The notes: generated from the letters alone by a model not told the origin. DNA of 64,000 bases from Sphagnum magellanicum (GCA_021904315.1 CM038920.1:14818001-14882000); one strand, 5' to 3'; counted from the first letter of the stretch, positions 1-11,641 are shown. Translations and numbers: made by a program.

Positions 1-226
1 GGCAAGCCACTACTCAACACTATCATAGTATCTTGAATGGTCCAATTAAAGAATGCATCATCATCTTGAATGTTTCCTTGTTGAATATCCCTTGAAATAA
101 ACAAACACCCATTCTCGTGCACAAGGAGAAAAGCCCTGCTCATGAGAGTTTGTGACATATAATACAAGAGATATGTTAGTATTGAGCTTACACGGCCACA
201 TGAAGCCTAGGTGAAGTTTCAAAAAA
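1..226. other. No feature seen
   Basis: AT-rich sequence without a credible reading frame or repeat. Confidence 0.5.
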
Positions 227-549
227 GGTTACCATCACAAATTTTTAGGCTTCATGGGTTTGTTCTGAATTCATGTGAAATCTGTTATTTCATGGGTTCA
301 TATTATTTACACACGAATGTCATGCATTACTTAAAAATGAAAATCATGTGCACAACTTTTGTGTGTAAACAATATGAATAGACACACAACATTTGCGTTT
401 AAACAATGCATACAACATTGATGTTCAAACAGTACAAGTAGATGAATGACATTCGTGTCTATTCCATACGAACCTATGAAAAGCAAATTTTGCATGACTA
501 TTATTGCCAAATTGTGACCCATGAAGTTTGTGATGACCTTTTGTTACCT
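227..549. repeat. Foldback (inverted-repeat) element with tandem-repeat loop
   Basis: The left arm (about 227-325) and the right arm (about 444-549) are imperfect reverse complements. The left arm reads through 'catcacaaa', 'ttcatgggtt' and 'cacgaatgtcatgc'; the right arm, read on the minus strand, gives the same words in the same order. The roughly 115-bp loop holds degenerate direct repeats around 'acaacattTGtGTTtAAACA'. A short frame on the minus strand (331-522) is only a by-product. A non-autonomous foldback or MITE-type element is the likely origin; no target duplication was identified. Confidence 0.6.
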
Positions 550-604
550 AAATTTAACAATAGGTGACCTTATAGGTTGATGTTGAAGTGAGAAATATTT
601 TTGT

Positions 605-755
605 AATTGAAACCGATTTTATAACTGAATTTGATAGAATTTTAACTAAGGCAATGTCACCGAAACTAAATTTGGGTAACTGAAATCAGATTGTTGTAAC
701 CAAAATTAGATTTATGGAATCGAAACCAAATTTGTCTTAACTGAAATTAGATTTA
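605..755. repeat. Degenerate minisatellite, unit about 17-36 bp
   Basis: Variants of 'aaccgaaattaaattt' recur along this stretch, for example 'taactgaatttgata', 'cgaaactaaatttggg', 'aaccaaaattagattt', 'cgaaaccaaatttgtc' and 'aactgaaattagattt'. Spacing is irregular and the copies are old. Confidence 0.6.
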
Positions 756-1428
756 GAGATGGTTATTTCTAGCACCAAAAATCTAAAAATGATCAATTGG
801 ATTAATAATTATGACTTTTTAAAATATGGTTTGGAAGGTATATATCTAGGGGGGATTTTTAGGTTTTTTCTCTTTTGCAAAGGAAAAGATTGTACAAAGT
901 TTTTTCAAGACTAGTTGTGGAGAAAGTTCAAACCTTTTGAACTTTTTGCCTTCTTTTTGAGTAACTAGTGTTTTTTGCCAAATTGACATTTCTCCACAAG
1001 GTTTTATGTTTTCAAGTATGTTCATTCAATGTGTGTGTTTTTCCATGCTTATTTTATTGTTGTCACATGAATCTTAGGTTTGTGTTTTGATATCTAAGGT
1101 GGTTGCAGGTGTCTACCCCCATTTCAAATCCAATAATGTGATTCCCCTACCAAAAATTACAATACTCCGAAAATCTATTTGATTTACCAATAGTTGAATT
1201 TTGGTGGTTTCAAAGATCACCCCCCTTGGATAGGAATTTATTAAATTTTTGTTTCATTAACAAACCCCATTATTTACCAAGTGGCCTTAACATTTGGCGA
1301 CCATACCACCAATATAAAACTAGAATACCTGGTTCCCTGACTATAAGTTTGGCATAGGGATAAAGTTATTTGACTTTATTCAACATTAACCTTTTTGGTT
1401 TGATATCACTAAGTGTTTATGTTGGTTT

Positions 1429-1469
1429 TTTTTTTTTTTTTTTTTTTCCATTGAGTGTTTTTGTTTTAG

Positions 1470-1504
<35 letters not shown>
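1429..1504. repeat. Poly(T) run and (TA)n microsatellite
   Basis: A T run at about 1429-1448 is followed by an uninterrupted (TA)n tract at about 1472-1503. The flanking 756-1428 shows no gene; a possible retroelement primer-binding-like 'tttggcgacc' at about 1290 is too weak to call. Confidence 0.85.
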
Positions 1505-1506
<2 letters not shown>

Positions 1507-1612
1507 AAATTATCTACCATTTTTGTTTGGGTGTATTATGTCAATTGTTATGACTAGAGGTATGTAGAAGAAGTTAGATGACACTTTATAAGAAAGCGTA
1601 AGAAATGGCCAA

Positions 1613-2520
1613 TTGATTTTTGAATCGGATCTATTAAGAGTGGACGACAAAATTGTCATTACATTTCATAGCAATAATACGCTAGAAACAACAATTGAAC
1701 ACCAAAACAGTTTAATTACTAGAATTAGTGGGGGAGCTTTTCTCGAGGCTAGCACCTGCTACGTTACAACAAGGCATCTTTCGGGAACCCATGTGGGAAT
1801 TGACCAAAAATCCAGCTTTTTAGTACCATGAAGGAATGCAACCTACTTTGGCCATTATGGAGATCAATTTGAATCAAACTTGAGAGTGTTTGGGGGAGCT
1901 AAAACACTTTCAAGAGAAAGGTACCTTGGAAGATAACCATAGTGGCCGTTTGTTGAAAATGAACTTCACCCAATGAATTTGGTAACTTTTGTTTTCAATG
2001 TGGAAGTTTCCTTTCATGTGTGTTCATTTTGTCACGAGTTTGGGCATTTGTTACCCAACTATCCTTATAGATCTAGTAAAATTGAAGTTCAACTATGTTT
2101 GCCATTCGCACTTCCTCTAGGAAATCTTCCCATAACTTCAGTCTTTCACTACCCAAATATTATACTAAGAAATTTTAGTTCACACTTGGGTATTGCTGGA
2201 TATAGGGGTGAATTTCCAAGAGTTCCAAATCCCACAGGAAACTCTTTTCCTTCCCCAAAGGGCTATGGTTCCTATCCAACACCAACTTCCATGCAGCCTT
2301 ACTGGCCCATGATGGGACAACCTTATCAAGGGGGAAAATTGGTTACAACACTAGGATGGGGTTGGCCAAGTATGATGCCAGGAGATAACGTGGCTACACC
2401 CGTAATGACCATGGTTGAGGCTAGTAGGGAAAGCCCATTAGATGTAAATGAAGGATCTTTTAGACCTTCCAACAAAGGACAACGCAAAGGACCTAGTCAT
2501 TCAACCAAGGCACGCAAATG
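1613..2520 (+). pseudogene. Leader/gag-like segment with a broken zinc knuckle
   Basis: The longest open stretch (1973-2518) encodes CSFCHEFGHLLPNY near its N-terminus. This matches CX2CX4HX4C except that the last Cys is Tyr. It is followed by a Pro/Gly/Tyr-rich low-complexity segment (PTPTSMQPYWPMMGQPYQ) and a basic C-terminus. The segment lies directly upstream of the gypsy gag domain. The GH-x-L-x-x-N-(C/Y)-P context resembles the zinc fingers that follow DUF4283 in plant retroelement proteins, so it may come from a different element fused here. The region upstream (1613-1831) is open but not recognisable. Function is inferred only from the knuckle. Confidence 0.4.
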
Positions 2521-2589
2521 AGTGCCGCATGAAGCTTTGAATAATTTGAAAAGGGCGAAAGCGAGCGTCACCTCAGTGAAGGGTGGAGG

Positions 2590-3000
2590 AAAACCTCCAA
2601 GACAATCAACTCCAACCATGACCACACCCACAAGGGGACCTTGGATGGGCCCACTGTGGATGACGTGGTACCCTCCCTGGTACCCAATGGTACCCAGTTT
2701 ACCTCCAGTGGCACCTACCAATCGGAAATCATTCCTTACCCCATTTATAATGCAGGGACAGACCTCGATGCCCATGTCCAAGTGTTTCGGAAGGCCATCC
2801 AAGCCAATGGGGAGAGGAATGATCTAGACATACTAAACCTATTTTGTTTCATTTTGAAGGATGCAATTTCGAAATGGGGGGAAATTTTCATGCAATCTCA
2901 CCCCGGATGCACATTTGTTAAATTGAAAGCAACTTACTGCAAACGTTTTTGAAAGGTTTAAACAAACAAACATGTGTATATGGTTTTGAGAGTCATCAAA
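2590..3000 (+). pseudogene. Ty3/gypsy gag (capsid domain) relic
   Basis: The frame 2641-2949 encodes a retrotransposon gag capsid segment. The residues AHVQVFRKAIQANGE, then ILNLFCFILKDAISKWGE, then HPGCTF and CKRF, follow the order and spacing of the Retrotrans_gag family in plant gypsy elements (helix with VFxxAI, then LFxxxLxxxAxxW, then TFxxLxxxFxxRF). Gag forms the virus-like particle. The frame stops just after CKRF and downstream homologous sequence is broken by stops. It sits in the right order ahead of the zinc knuckle, protease and RT. Confidence 0.75.
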
Positions 3001-3289
3001 TAAGCACCAGACAAAAAAGTGGAGGTATATTATGAACATATATTGAAATTGGCAAATTGTTTGAATCATAAAGTGGACAATAATTTGCTTATGACATTCT
3101 TCCAAGTCGGGTTAGTACCCTATTTATAAGTAACCGTTGTTGGGATGAAACAAGATATTTTGTTTCTCCACAAATAAGCTACGATGACATGTGAAAAGAA
3201 CATGGGTGATGCCAATGAATACCAAAAATTACTAGAACTTCCACCAAAGTTGAAAAAAACCACATATTTCAAGAAAAGTGAGTTAGTAT

Positions 3290-3600
3290 GTAGTTAGTGC
3301 AAAAAATTAGGTCATACCAAAGAACGTTACCCATTGGAACCCTAAAATTGATAACATTGCCACTTAGTATTCATGTTTCATTTGTGGTGGTCATGATCAT
3401 AAGATTTTGGATTGTTTGCATTAGTAGGTGGCCTTGGAGATTTTCAAAAATAAGAAGGCAAACTCCAAACCGAAAAAGGAAAATGTGGCACTTAACATGG
3501 TGTTGGTTGTAACGACTAGAAATCAAGTCTTTGAAATCAACACATTCAAGGAAAAGAAGATGAAGCAAAACAAGATTGTGACAAATTAGCAAGAGGAAAA
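3290..3600 (+). pseudogene. Gag nucleocapsid zinc knuckle (gypsy relic)
   Basis: At about 3373-3421 one frame reads CFICGGHDHKILDC, a complete CX2CX4HX4C zinc knuckle. It is followed by Lys-rich sequence (FKNKKANSKPKKENVA). This is the expected RNA-binding nucleocapsid part of the polyprotein between capsid and protease. Stops and frame changes surround it. Confidence 0.7.
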
Positions 3601-3980
3601 ACAACTTTAGAAATCATTTGAAGATGTTATCAAACAACTACAAAAGGAGGAAAAACCATTACAACTCCCAACACTAGAGATCACTGAGGGACTCCTCATA
3701 GGAACACATAAATTCCAAGAAACGAAGGACACCATACCGGTCAATCCTAGTTCAAAAATCAAAATTGATGTGTTGAAAGCCATAGAGGAATCAGTTTTGG
3801 GTCAATAGGCTATTGGAGACCAATTACTTGAAAGTAGACCTTTGGGGAACTCATTCAACTTGCATCAAACTTAAAGCAATATGTTTTTTCTAAAATTTCT
3901 TGGGAACAAAAATCGGTTCCCACTTTACCACCGATTCCGATAGTGGTTTAAGTCACCATCGATCCTCACATAGTGGTTAT
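3601..3980 (+). pseudogene. Gag-protease linker of the gypsy relic
   Basis: Broken coding-like sequence rich in Lys/Glu (for example DVIKQLQKEEKPLQLPTLE) bridges the zinc knuckle and the protease. No domain is visible and several stops are present. Confidence 0.5.
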
Positions 3981-3984
3981 CCAA

Positions 3985-4466
3985 GTACATGTTGGGTGGA
4001 ATCTGGTGGATGATGTGTTTTAAATGGAGTATTTAGAACCAATATTATCACTGAGGATCTAAGGAAACATTTGGGGTTACCTTTCCCCAAGCCTGCTCCT
4101 TATATGCTTCAAATGGTGAATCAAAGTTTAATGAAACTAATGGAAATCATTCAAGACTTAAAATTAAATATACATGGAATTCCATGCATTGCGACTTTCA
4201 TTGTTATGTGGACCAATGTATTGGATGGCAATTATTCCATGCTCTTAGGTTGACTTTGGCTTAGGAATGCCAAGGTGATTTTCGATTAGGGAAAGACCTT
4301 GATCACCATAAAAGGCAATGGAGCTATTCAAACAATTCTAGTAACCAAACACCTAGATGCTAATACTAAGCAACCAAAAGTTCTTCTTTGCTATGATTTT
4401 GCCAATGGCATCATAGATGAAGAGGAGGAAATTCTCCTCCAAGCAAAACCAAAGTTGATCACCATT
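3985..4466 (+). pseudogene. Ty3/gypsy aspartic protease relic
   Basis: In frame from 4026 the sequence reads NIITEDLRKHLGLPFPKP, then LKLNIHGIPCIATF, NVLDGNYSMLLG and, after a stop, WLRNAKVIF and KGNGAIQTI. This is the order of plant gypsy retropepsins: flap region, then 'YSMLLGRPWLR'. The catalytic D-(S/T)-G region just upstream is scrambled (a TAA falls there), so no activity is expected. A further open stretch to 4508 (VLLCYDFANGIIDEEEEIL) is the usual acidic tail after the protease. The solo LTR at 4472 interrupts this tail. Confidence 0.75.
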
Positions 4467-5307
4467 GAAACTGACGCGCTCCCAAGTCACGGGGTGAAAA
4501 ACACTTGAGGGTTTCACAAAGTCAAGTTGCGGAAAGTTGAACTTGGTAGCACGCTCCCAGCTTCCAACTCTAGAAAGGGGTAGAGGGTCGAGTTGGGAGC
4601 CCCGAGATTAGACTAGGAAGAGGGACTAGCTTAGCTTGTGTGATTCTGCATCCAAAACCCAACCCCACGAGGTTAGTTTAGCATTCGGGACACCCTTCGG
4701 TGTTGGGACTTGCCACGGGCACTTGGACACACAAGACTCACCACGGCCCGGACTCGGGGGAAGCCACCACCTTCCCCCATATAGTATTCTCTGCAGCTCG
4801 CCACCGAGGCTACATCCAAATGGCACAAATTCCCGGGACTCCCAAGTTGGAGTCCCGAAATTGTCCCGAAATCGTCCCGGTTGGAGTCCCGGGACTTTGG
4901 GAGGTCATATCTTCTCGCCCTGACCTCCGATCGCGACGAGGTCTGAAGCAAAGTTGTAGCCCTCGTCGAGATCTTTCCAACGCCATGTCGCACGCTCAAA
5001 TCGGACGTCGGGAAGAGGTCGATTCCCGACTTTTAGTGGTCGGGAGTCAAACTGCCAATTCGACTCCCGGCCCTTCTTTTGCCCATAACTTGGGCTGCAG
5101 ATGTCCGAATTGCCAATGCGAGGGCATTTTCGATATCTACGTTTCAAGACCTTTGCAATGACACCAAGAACACCCCAATGCGAGGTGTTTTGCCCCTTGC
5201 TGTCGAGCTCTGAACATTCGGGAGTCCCGGGAGACTCCCAACCTCCAACTTTTCCAAGTGTTGGGCTTCACCCCCACACTTGGCCAAAGTGGGGTTGCGA
5301 CAGAAAC
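4467..5307 (+). mobile_element. Solo LTR (copy A) with 5-bp target duplication
   Basis: The insert spans 4472-5302, begins TGACGC and ends GCGACA, and is flanked by direct repeats GAAAC at 4467-4471 and 5303-5307. Removing the insert plus one GAAAC leaves the gypsy reading frame continuous between protease tail and RT linker, which independently supports the boundaries. The body is much richer in GC and CpG than its surroundings and contains several palindromic GGGAGTCCCGGGACT-type words. A TATA-like 'ccccatatagtatt' lies at about 4775. It matches the copies at 7466 and 57667 (reverse). No coding region is credible, so a solo LTR left by LTR-LTR recombination is the simplest reading. The surviving CpGs suggest it is the youngest copy. 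Confidence 0.85.
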
Positions 5308-6500
5308 GATTACCTTACCAAAATCAAGCATAGTGTTGAATGTGGTTCCAAAAATTGGTTTGGAGGAGTTAAAATTTGATTTCCCTCATACCCCGAAGGA
5401 TATTCCAATAGATGAAGTTCCTGCACACTTAAAGATGTAAGATTTGAAAATTGCAAGGTGAACGCTACAAAAAGATGTCCAGATCCATGATTTGAATCTA
5501 GGCATTATTACCAAACTGTAACCGGTGAAGCTCAACGCTAATCTAAACCTTTCAACAACTGCAAAAGTGGATTCTTTGCTCAAAGAATACAAGGATGTCT
5601 TCACATGGTCCTATAAGGATCTCAAAGGAATACCTCCCCACATTGCTCAACATTGGACTGAACTAGATACAATAATATCTCCTTCCCATCAAAACCGATA
5701 TCGGATGAATCCCAATTATGCAGTTGTGGTCAAATAAGATTTGGACAAGCTCTTGACTATAGGATTCATTGTTCTATTGCAAGAAGCAACTTGATTTTCA
5801 CCCATTGTGGTGGTCCTTAAGAAAAATGGTAAATTGCGCATTTGCATCAATTTTAAGAAACTAAATGCAACCACAAAAAAGGATCCATATCCTTTACAAT
5901 TTATGAAGGAGGTCTTGGATATGATAGCTAGGCACGAAGTATATTCATTTTTGGATGGATTTTCCGGTTACCATCAGATCATGATAGCACCATAAGATTG
6001 ATACAAAATAACCTTCATCATCAAATGGGGCATTTTCATGTGGTTAGTCATGCCTTTTGGGTTGAAGAATGCACCCCCAACCTACCAACGAGTTGTTAGT
6101 ATGTCTTTCAAGGAATATTTTGGTGTGTTCATGAAGTTGATTTTAAATGATTTTAGTGTCTTTAGTGATTTGAAAACACATTTGGTTAAACTCCAATTGT
6201 GTTTCAACAAATGTCAAAAATTTGGTGTTAGTCTCAACCCATAAAATTTATTTTTCTCATGTTTTCCAATGTCATACTCGGCTACATTGTGTTCAAGGAA
6301 AGGAAGCTACCAGATCCTAAGAAGATTGTAACCATAATCAACATGTCAAAACCAAAAACCCCCAAAGACATTCAAGTTTTCAACGACATGGCCCAGTTTT
6401 ATCATTGTTTCATTTGGAACTTTGCTTTCGTCATGGTCCTAATTATGAAATTGTTGCCAAAAATCAAAGTTTTTTAGTGGACTCTTGAATGTCAACATGT
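5308..6500 (+). pseudogene. Ty3/gypsy reverse transcriptase relic
   Basis: The linker and RT can be followed in segments: LLKEYKDVFTWSYKDLKGI, VVVLKKNGKLRICINFKKLN, KDPYPLQFMKEVLDMI, YSFLDGFSGYHQIMIAP, MWLVMPFGLKNAPPTYQRVV and LGYIVFKERKLPDPKK. These are the standard Ty3 RT blocks, in order. The first catalytic Asp (SFLDGFSGY) is kept. The second block, normally x-D-D, reads LNDF, so one Asp is replaced by Asn. In-frame stops occur at about 5735, 5790, 5995 and 6242, with at least one frame change. The copy is therefore inactive. RT would convert element RNA into cDNA inside gag particles. Confidence 0.9.
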
Positions 6501-6966
6501 GTGGGAGGCAATCAAGTAACAATATGTGGATGCACCGATCTTGACTACACCAAGGTCGGATTTAGAAATTCATGTCCACACTGATGTGTCCAATTTAGCA
6601 GTTGATGTTATGTTGGCTCAAAACCCAACTGGAAAATGTGACCAATTGATTACATATGTGTTTCAACTATTAAACAATGTAAAGAAAAACTACACCACAA
6701 CCGAAAGGGAAGTTCTAGCGATGGTGTATGCTCTTCACAAATACCACCACTACTTATTTGGCAATAAGTTTGTTTTTAATGTAGACCATATGGCCTTCCT
6801 TTACTTGGTCAAAAAACCCCAAGTTTTTGGGTTGATAGCTAGATGGCTTTTGATGTTTTTCAAATACAAATTTTCGATGGTATATAAACCCGAAAAATCA
6901 CATTTAGTTGCTAATGTATTATTTCGTTTACTGGCATCCAATGAACCAAATGGAGTGCTAGATTAA
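6501..6966 (+). pseudogene. Ty3/gypsy RNase H relic
   Basis: A single open frame (6526-6963) covers RNase H: DAPILTTPRSDLEI, then HTDVSNLAVDVMLAQ, TTEREVLAMVYALHKYHHYL, NVDHMAFLYLV and the connection RWLLMFFKYKFSMVYKPEKS. The catalytic Asp (HTD), Glu (EREVLA) and Asp (VDH) are all visible, so this is the best preserved domain of the relic. It degrades the RNA strand of the RNA/DNA hybrid during reverse transcription. Confidence 0.88.
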
Positions 6967-7149
6967 GTTGTTGATGCTCCATTGGTCCTACTCCAATTGG
7001 CGTGGTTGTAGGAAATTCACGATTATTTGCAAATAAAAGATTTTCTAGTTTCATACACATTGGAACACAAAGAGAAATGATTTTAAAGGCTTTACCTCAC
7101 ACATTGCAACAAGGCAAATTAACAAACAGGGCCAAGACCAAATTTTTTT

Positions 7150-7465
7150 ATGGTGCTTACACTAGGAAGAAATTCGAGTAATCCTTCGAAAAATGCACAA
7201 AGGGGTAGGTGGAGGTCATTTTTAGTAGATATCACCATCTGAAAAAATTTGGTTGCTAAATATTGGTGGCCAATGCCTCACAAGGATGTTATGGACCATT
7301 GCAAATCCTGTGATAATTGAAAGCAAACGAGGAATTTGGTTCACACCAATATAACTAAATTGATCACAATGCTCTTTGTCGAGCCTTTCACAAAATGGGG
7401 CACTGACTTCATAAGCCCCATCAAATCAATAGGTCATTACACAAGTAACCATTATGTTTTGGTGC
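7150..7465 (+). pseudogene. Ty3/gypsy integrase relic, cut within the catalytic core
   Basis: Traces of the His-His-Cys-Cys zinc domain (MHKGVGGGH, HHLKK and downstream Cys codons in shifting frames) precede PFTKWGTDFISPIKSIGHYT and NHYVLV. The last two are the start of the DDE core, with the first catalytic Asp in WGTDF. Homology stops at about 7465, where LTR copy B begins. The rest of the integrase is absent from the window. Confidence 0.8.
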
Positions 7466-7965
7466 TGACACATCCCCCAAACTCCTTGAAAGACTCAAAT
7501 GCAAGTCTAAAAGTGAAAATAATGAAAGGAGTTGGTGTATGTTCCCTAGCTCATAACATTTTGGAGGTAAGAGGGGCATGTTGGAGTTCTGCAATGGGGA
7601 CTAAAACAAGTGACAAGCGAGTCAATTATTCATATGGACTTGCATAACCCAAACAACAAGTTGGTTAATGCATAATTGGAGCACTTTTGGTGCATGGACG
7701 AACCACAAGCAAACACGAACTCACAAGATTCATCACAAGCCCAAACTTAGGAAAAGCCATCACCTTCCCCCTTATATATTATCTATGATTAGCCATGGGG
7801 GTTGCACTTTAATGTCATTTTTCCCGAAACTCCCAAGTTGGGAATCTCGAAATTGGGACTCTCACCACTTTGGAGGCCCGTAACTTCTTTTGTAGACCTT
7901 TAATTAATGTGAGGCTTAAAATTTTGTTAGCCTCATCCAAAGACAACATCCAAAGATTTTTTATT
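7466..7965 (+). mobile_element. Truncated LTR (copy B), same family as 4472 and 57667
   Basis: It starts TGACACATCCC at 7466, matching TGACGC starts of copies A and C, then follows copy C closely ('gaaagactcaaatg', 'catgttggagttctg', 'agcacttttggtgc', 'accttcccccttata'). The TATA-like 'cccttatatattat' lies at about 7770. Similarity fades near 7965 and the expected GCGACA end and target duplication are missing, so the 3' part was lost together with the remaining integrase. Most CpGs have become TpG/CpA, so this copy is older than A. Confidence 0.75.
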
Positions 7966-9500
7966 GCAAGCAATCACTCTTCTTTTCACACCTTTAAAAG
8001 GATTGTTGGCCTTTTTGTGCCAATTTTTTTTACCCTTTGAAAACAAAGACTAAGGAAAAAAAAATTCAAAATCATTACCATGGAGAAAAAGAAAATCCAA
8101 TTAGTTCATCAAAAGTTTTTAAGCATCAACCTTAGGTGGGGGAGCTTTTGTAAAAACTTTGGTAGGCACAACCATGGCAGTTGTAGTTACTGTGGCAAGA
8201 TTTACACTTGTTCAAGCTAATGATGTAAACCTTGGTTCTACTCTAACATCTGATAACATGGGTCCTTGTACTCACTACTTCATTGCCACTTACAAGTGAA
8301 GTTTTCAGTTTGATTGTTGTAACAACTTCAACACTAGGTGTTCATGGCCTCAAGATAGGTTTTGTTTGAGTTGTTAAGGAAGGAGGGGGTTGCAAAGGCA
8401 TAGGTCAGTTGTCAGTAGGTGCTCCATTACACTTGCGGAAAAAGAAAAAATGGTTGCTTCTATCTAACTTTTTCATGAGACATAAGGTCTTTCTTTTGCC
8501 AACAATGCTTGTATTCATTCAGCTTTGTTTATTAACTTCTTTCCAATTTTCCATGCACCTAGTTGTGTTGCTTATGGCTTAGGTCGCTCTTATCTATTGC
8601 TATGGCTTGCCTCAATTCTATTCCATGTTCCAAGCTTTTCAACTTTCTCCAAAGTTTACCCTAATGAGTCTATGGCACCATAATTTGCTGCAAAAACAAC
8701 AACATTACTTTTGCCTAAAGCAACTCTAGGAGGAGGAGGAATATTATCATCAAGTTTCAAGTTAGAATTGGTTGGAACATCATTTCGTGATTCGTTTACA
8801 CTACCCATGGTAGCTGCTACTTCTTGTTGTTGTTACATAGAAGAAGAAGGAGAGCCCTTTAAATGAAGGTTCAAAACTAGTTTAACAAAAGGTTTCAATG
8901 GGGGAGTGTCAATGTTGGCATCCTGAGACTTCCTGGGAGGTGGTTGCATTGTGAGAACGAGCTTTGAAGCTACTAAAAACGGCAAAGGACCTCTAGCATC
9001 CTCACCATCTCCTCCACCTCCTTCTATTGGTCTTGTAGAAACTTAGGCTTCCACCAAAGCATTGGGAGTCTACACACACTTGGTAGCATGTTGAGATCCT
9101 CTAGACCATCTAAAGGAAGAGGAGGAAGACCTTACCCCTCTCCTAAGTAAGTTGCATTGAGCCAAGATTTTACAAGAAACCCTCATATTGGAAAGAGAAG
9201 TAGCAACCAATCGAACAGTAGACGAAAAGAAAGAACAACAACATTTGCAAACTTCGCAAATAATATTTTTCACACGTCCAACTTCATGTTCCAATCTATC
9301 ACTACTGCAACGCATCACACCTTTACCAAATCCTTTCTTCTTTGCAAACATAAGTCTATGCATACATACATTAATCTGGCTTATAGACATCACTACTACA
9401 ACAAACAATGTAGCCATCACCATTTTGCCTCTTTTTTCTTCACCACCTCACTTCCTTTAAATTTCATTTGCAATAAAAATCACAATAGGAATATTTAAAT
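7966..9500 (-). pseudogene. Unrecognised coding-like debris
   Basis: The minus strand keeps protein-like stretches: an open frame 9423-9070 (AKKKGFGKGVMRCSSDRLE, then a Cys-rich VCKCCCSFF segment) and, further along in other frames, PPRKSQDANIDTPPLKPFV, NIPPPPRVALGKSNVVVF and NYGAIDSLG, broken by stops. Overlapping plus-strand frames at 9157-9498 look like shadows. I do not recognise the family; a decayed element gene is the likely source. There is no similarity to the gypsy relic. Confidence 0.3.
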
Positions 9501-9739
9501 CAAAATCTACAAAAGCTTAAGTCTTTATCTCACCTCATGTTCACCAATGTAGGGAAGATGAAACATGCAAGGCCCAAAGACAAGGAAAACAGAATGCACA
9601 ATAGCTAAAGACATTTTGAAAATAAAAATCAAACAATTATTTTTTCATACATAATAGTCAAAGATGTGTCCTTTTGTATCTAAAAAAATTTGAGTGCACG
9701 AATATACATGGCTTTAAGCCTTATACTTTGGATACATCC

Positions 9740-11445
9740 AAAGAATAATTTTAATCTTCAAAAATTAAAATATTAGCACTATAATTAAATGAATTAATTT
9801 AATTTCTAAATTTGTAAAAACTATATTTTAGTACTTTAGAATATTTAATTATCTATTTACAATATATAATTGTTACTACAACATAAAATTTTAAATAATT
9901 TTATTGCAAGTTACGTAATTATAATATATTGTTTTAATTAGTATTTATTACTTCTTATTTGAAATAAATAAATATTATTAGAACATAAAATTTCACAATA
10001 ACTAAAATAATAGTTCCCAATCATTAAAAATATTTTATTTATAATATTTATATTTTAATAATATTAATTAAATTTCATATCCATAATCAAAAAGTTGTGT
10101 CCTATAATTAAGATTTTATCTGAACGTTTTATAATAATTTTAAAATAATGATCAAACTTGAAGTAATTATTTTAATTTTAAGAAAATATATAATTTTATT
10201 TATACTAATTAGTCTATAGTAACATAAAATAATTCTAAAATAATTTTAATTGATTAATTTATTTGTAAGTTAGAATTATAATACTTGCATAATTAAATTA
10301 TGACCGAACTTAATTATTCATAATCTATAATATATATTTTAAAATCATTTAAGTTTATAAAAAATCATAATTTAATTAAAATAGATAATGTAATGACCAT
10401 AATTACACAAATGGTAATATAATAAATTAAATTTTTTATTTCTTGTAACTACTTATCCATATGTAATAAATAACTATTATATATAATTATAAATGATTAT
10501 ATTTATTAGTTATAAATTACATTAAATAATGACTATTAAAAATATATTTATATATTATATAATTTACATTCTTACAGTAAAAGAAATCCATTATTGTAAT
10601 TAATTTCACTTTTAAATCATTGTAATTATTTCAGATAAGAATTAATTATAATATATGCATAATTATTTTCTATTTGAACATAATTATTAACAATTTGTAA
10701 TTTATAACCTTAAATCCGAATAATGTTTTTGGAAAAATTATAATGTAGTTTAAATAAATATTATAATGATTATAGTTGTGGGTATTATTATGTAGTAATT
10801 TAAATATTTTTGAAATTTTATTATTACTTATCTATGGTAAAAAAAAATTTACAATAATTTGAAAAATTATTGTATGTTTAACATATCATTGTATTTATAG
10901 TTAATAATTATTTTTAAAAAACATTTATTTGAATGATAACAATTTTTACAATAATAAACATAATTATATATTAATTATTTTAATTATAATGGGTAATTAC
11001 TATAATTAGTGTAATATTAATTTTAAAATTAATAATTCATTTAGGAATTTTCTAATAACAATTTGTTAATTCGTTATTTATAATCTGGAAATCAAATTTT
11101 TAATATTTCAATTTTTAAAATATTATTATTTACATTAATTACATTATCTATAATTTGACAAGATTTTAAGACGTAAAAAAATATTTTAAATATTGTATTT
11201 ATTTATTTTTCTATCATGAGTTATGTATTGAGAATTTGTGAATAACTAGATAGCTAATTAGTTAAATATTAATAAATTACTAGTTATTTAAGTAGTTGAT
11301 AATGAATATTTGATATCTGTAATGTATAATTTATATTTTAAATGTATGTTAAATTTAATCATTATTAAATTAAATTATTATTTAATTATTTAGTGAGCCA
11401 TGTACTTGAATAATTGTATTGTTTAGAAATTTAAAAACTATGAAC
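9740..11445. other. Extremely AT-rich island
   Basis: About 1.7 kb is composed almost only of A and T, built from words such as 'taattataa', 'aattaattt' and 'atataattat', with sharp compositional edges. No reading frame and no long tandem unit are visible. CACTATAA at 9777 and TTATAGTG ending at 12285 could be the ends of one CACTA-type element covering the island, but the flanking triplets (tag, tta) do not match. Alternatives are a matrix-attachment region or a heavily deaminated repeat. Confidence 0.7.
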
Positions 11446-11641
11446 AAAAGGCATGAAGAAAGTTTTGGAATTGTGACTTCAAAACTTATCCCATATTGTT
11501 TGTTCTTCATTCTTATTTTGAATGTCATATAAACAAGGGGTGTGATCATTTGATTTCACATTAAAAAATTTGTGCATATTGGATGAACCAATCAAAAGGC
11601 TTAACCCAAAACAAAAAAAAAAATGCACAATTCTAGTTAAT

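Noticed and set aside
1290-1310. Primer-binding site and 5' LTR of the gypsy relic
   Set aside because: 'tttggcgacc' is only a partial match and no LTR end or second LTR copy of that element could be found.
1370-1567. Open frame with poly-Phe and Tyr-Ile repeats
   Set aside because: It only translates the poly(T) and (TA)n microsatellites.
2497-3105. Minus-strand frames opposite gag
   Set aside because: They are shadows of the recognisable plus-strand gag domain.
4636-5379. Overlapping open frames on both strands in the GC-rich segment
   Set aside because: They lie inside solo LTR copy A; long frames are expected from low stop-codon density in GC-rich DNA and are not kept in copies B and C.
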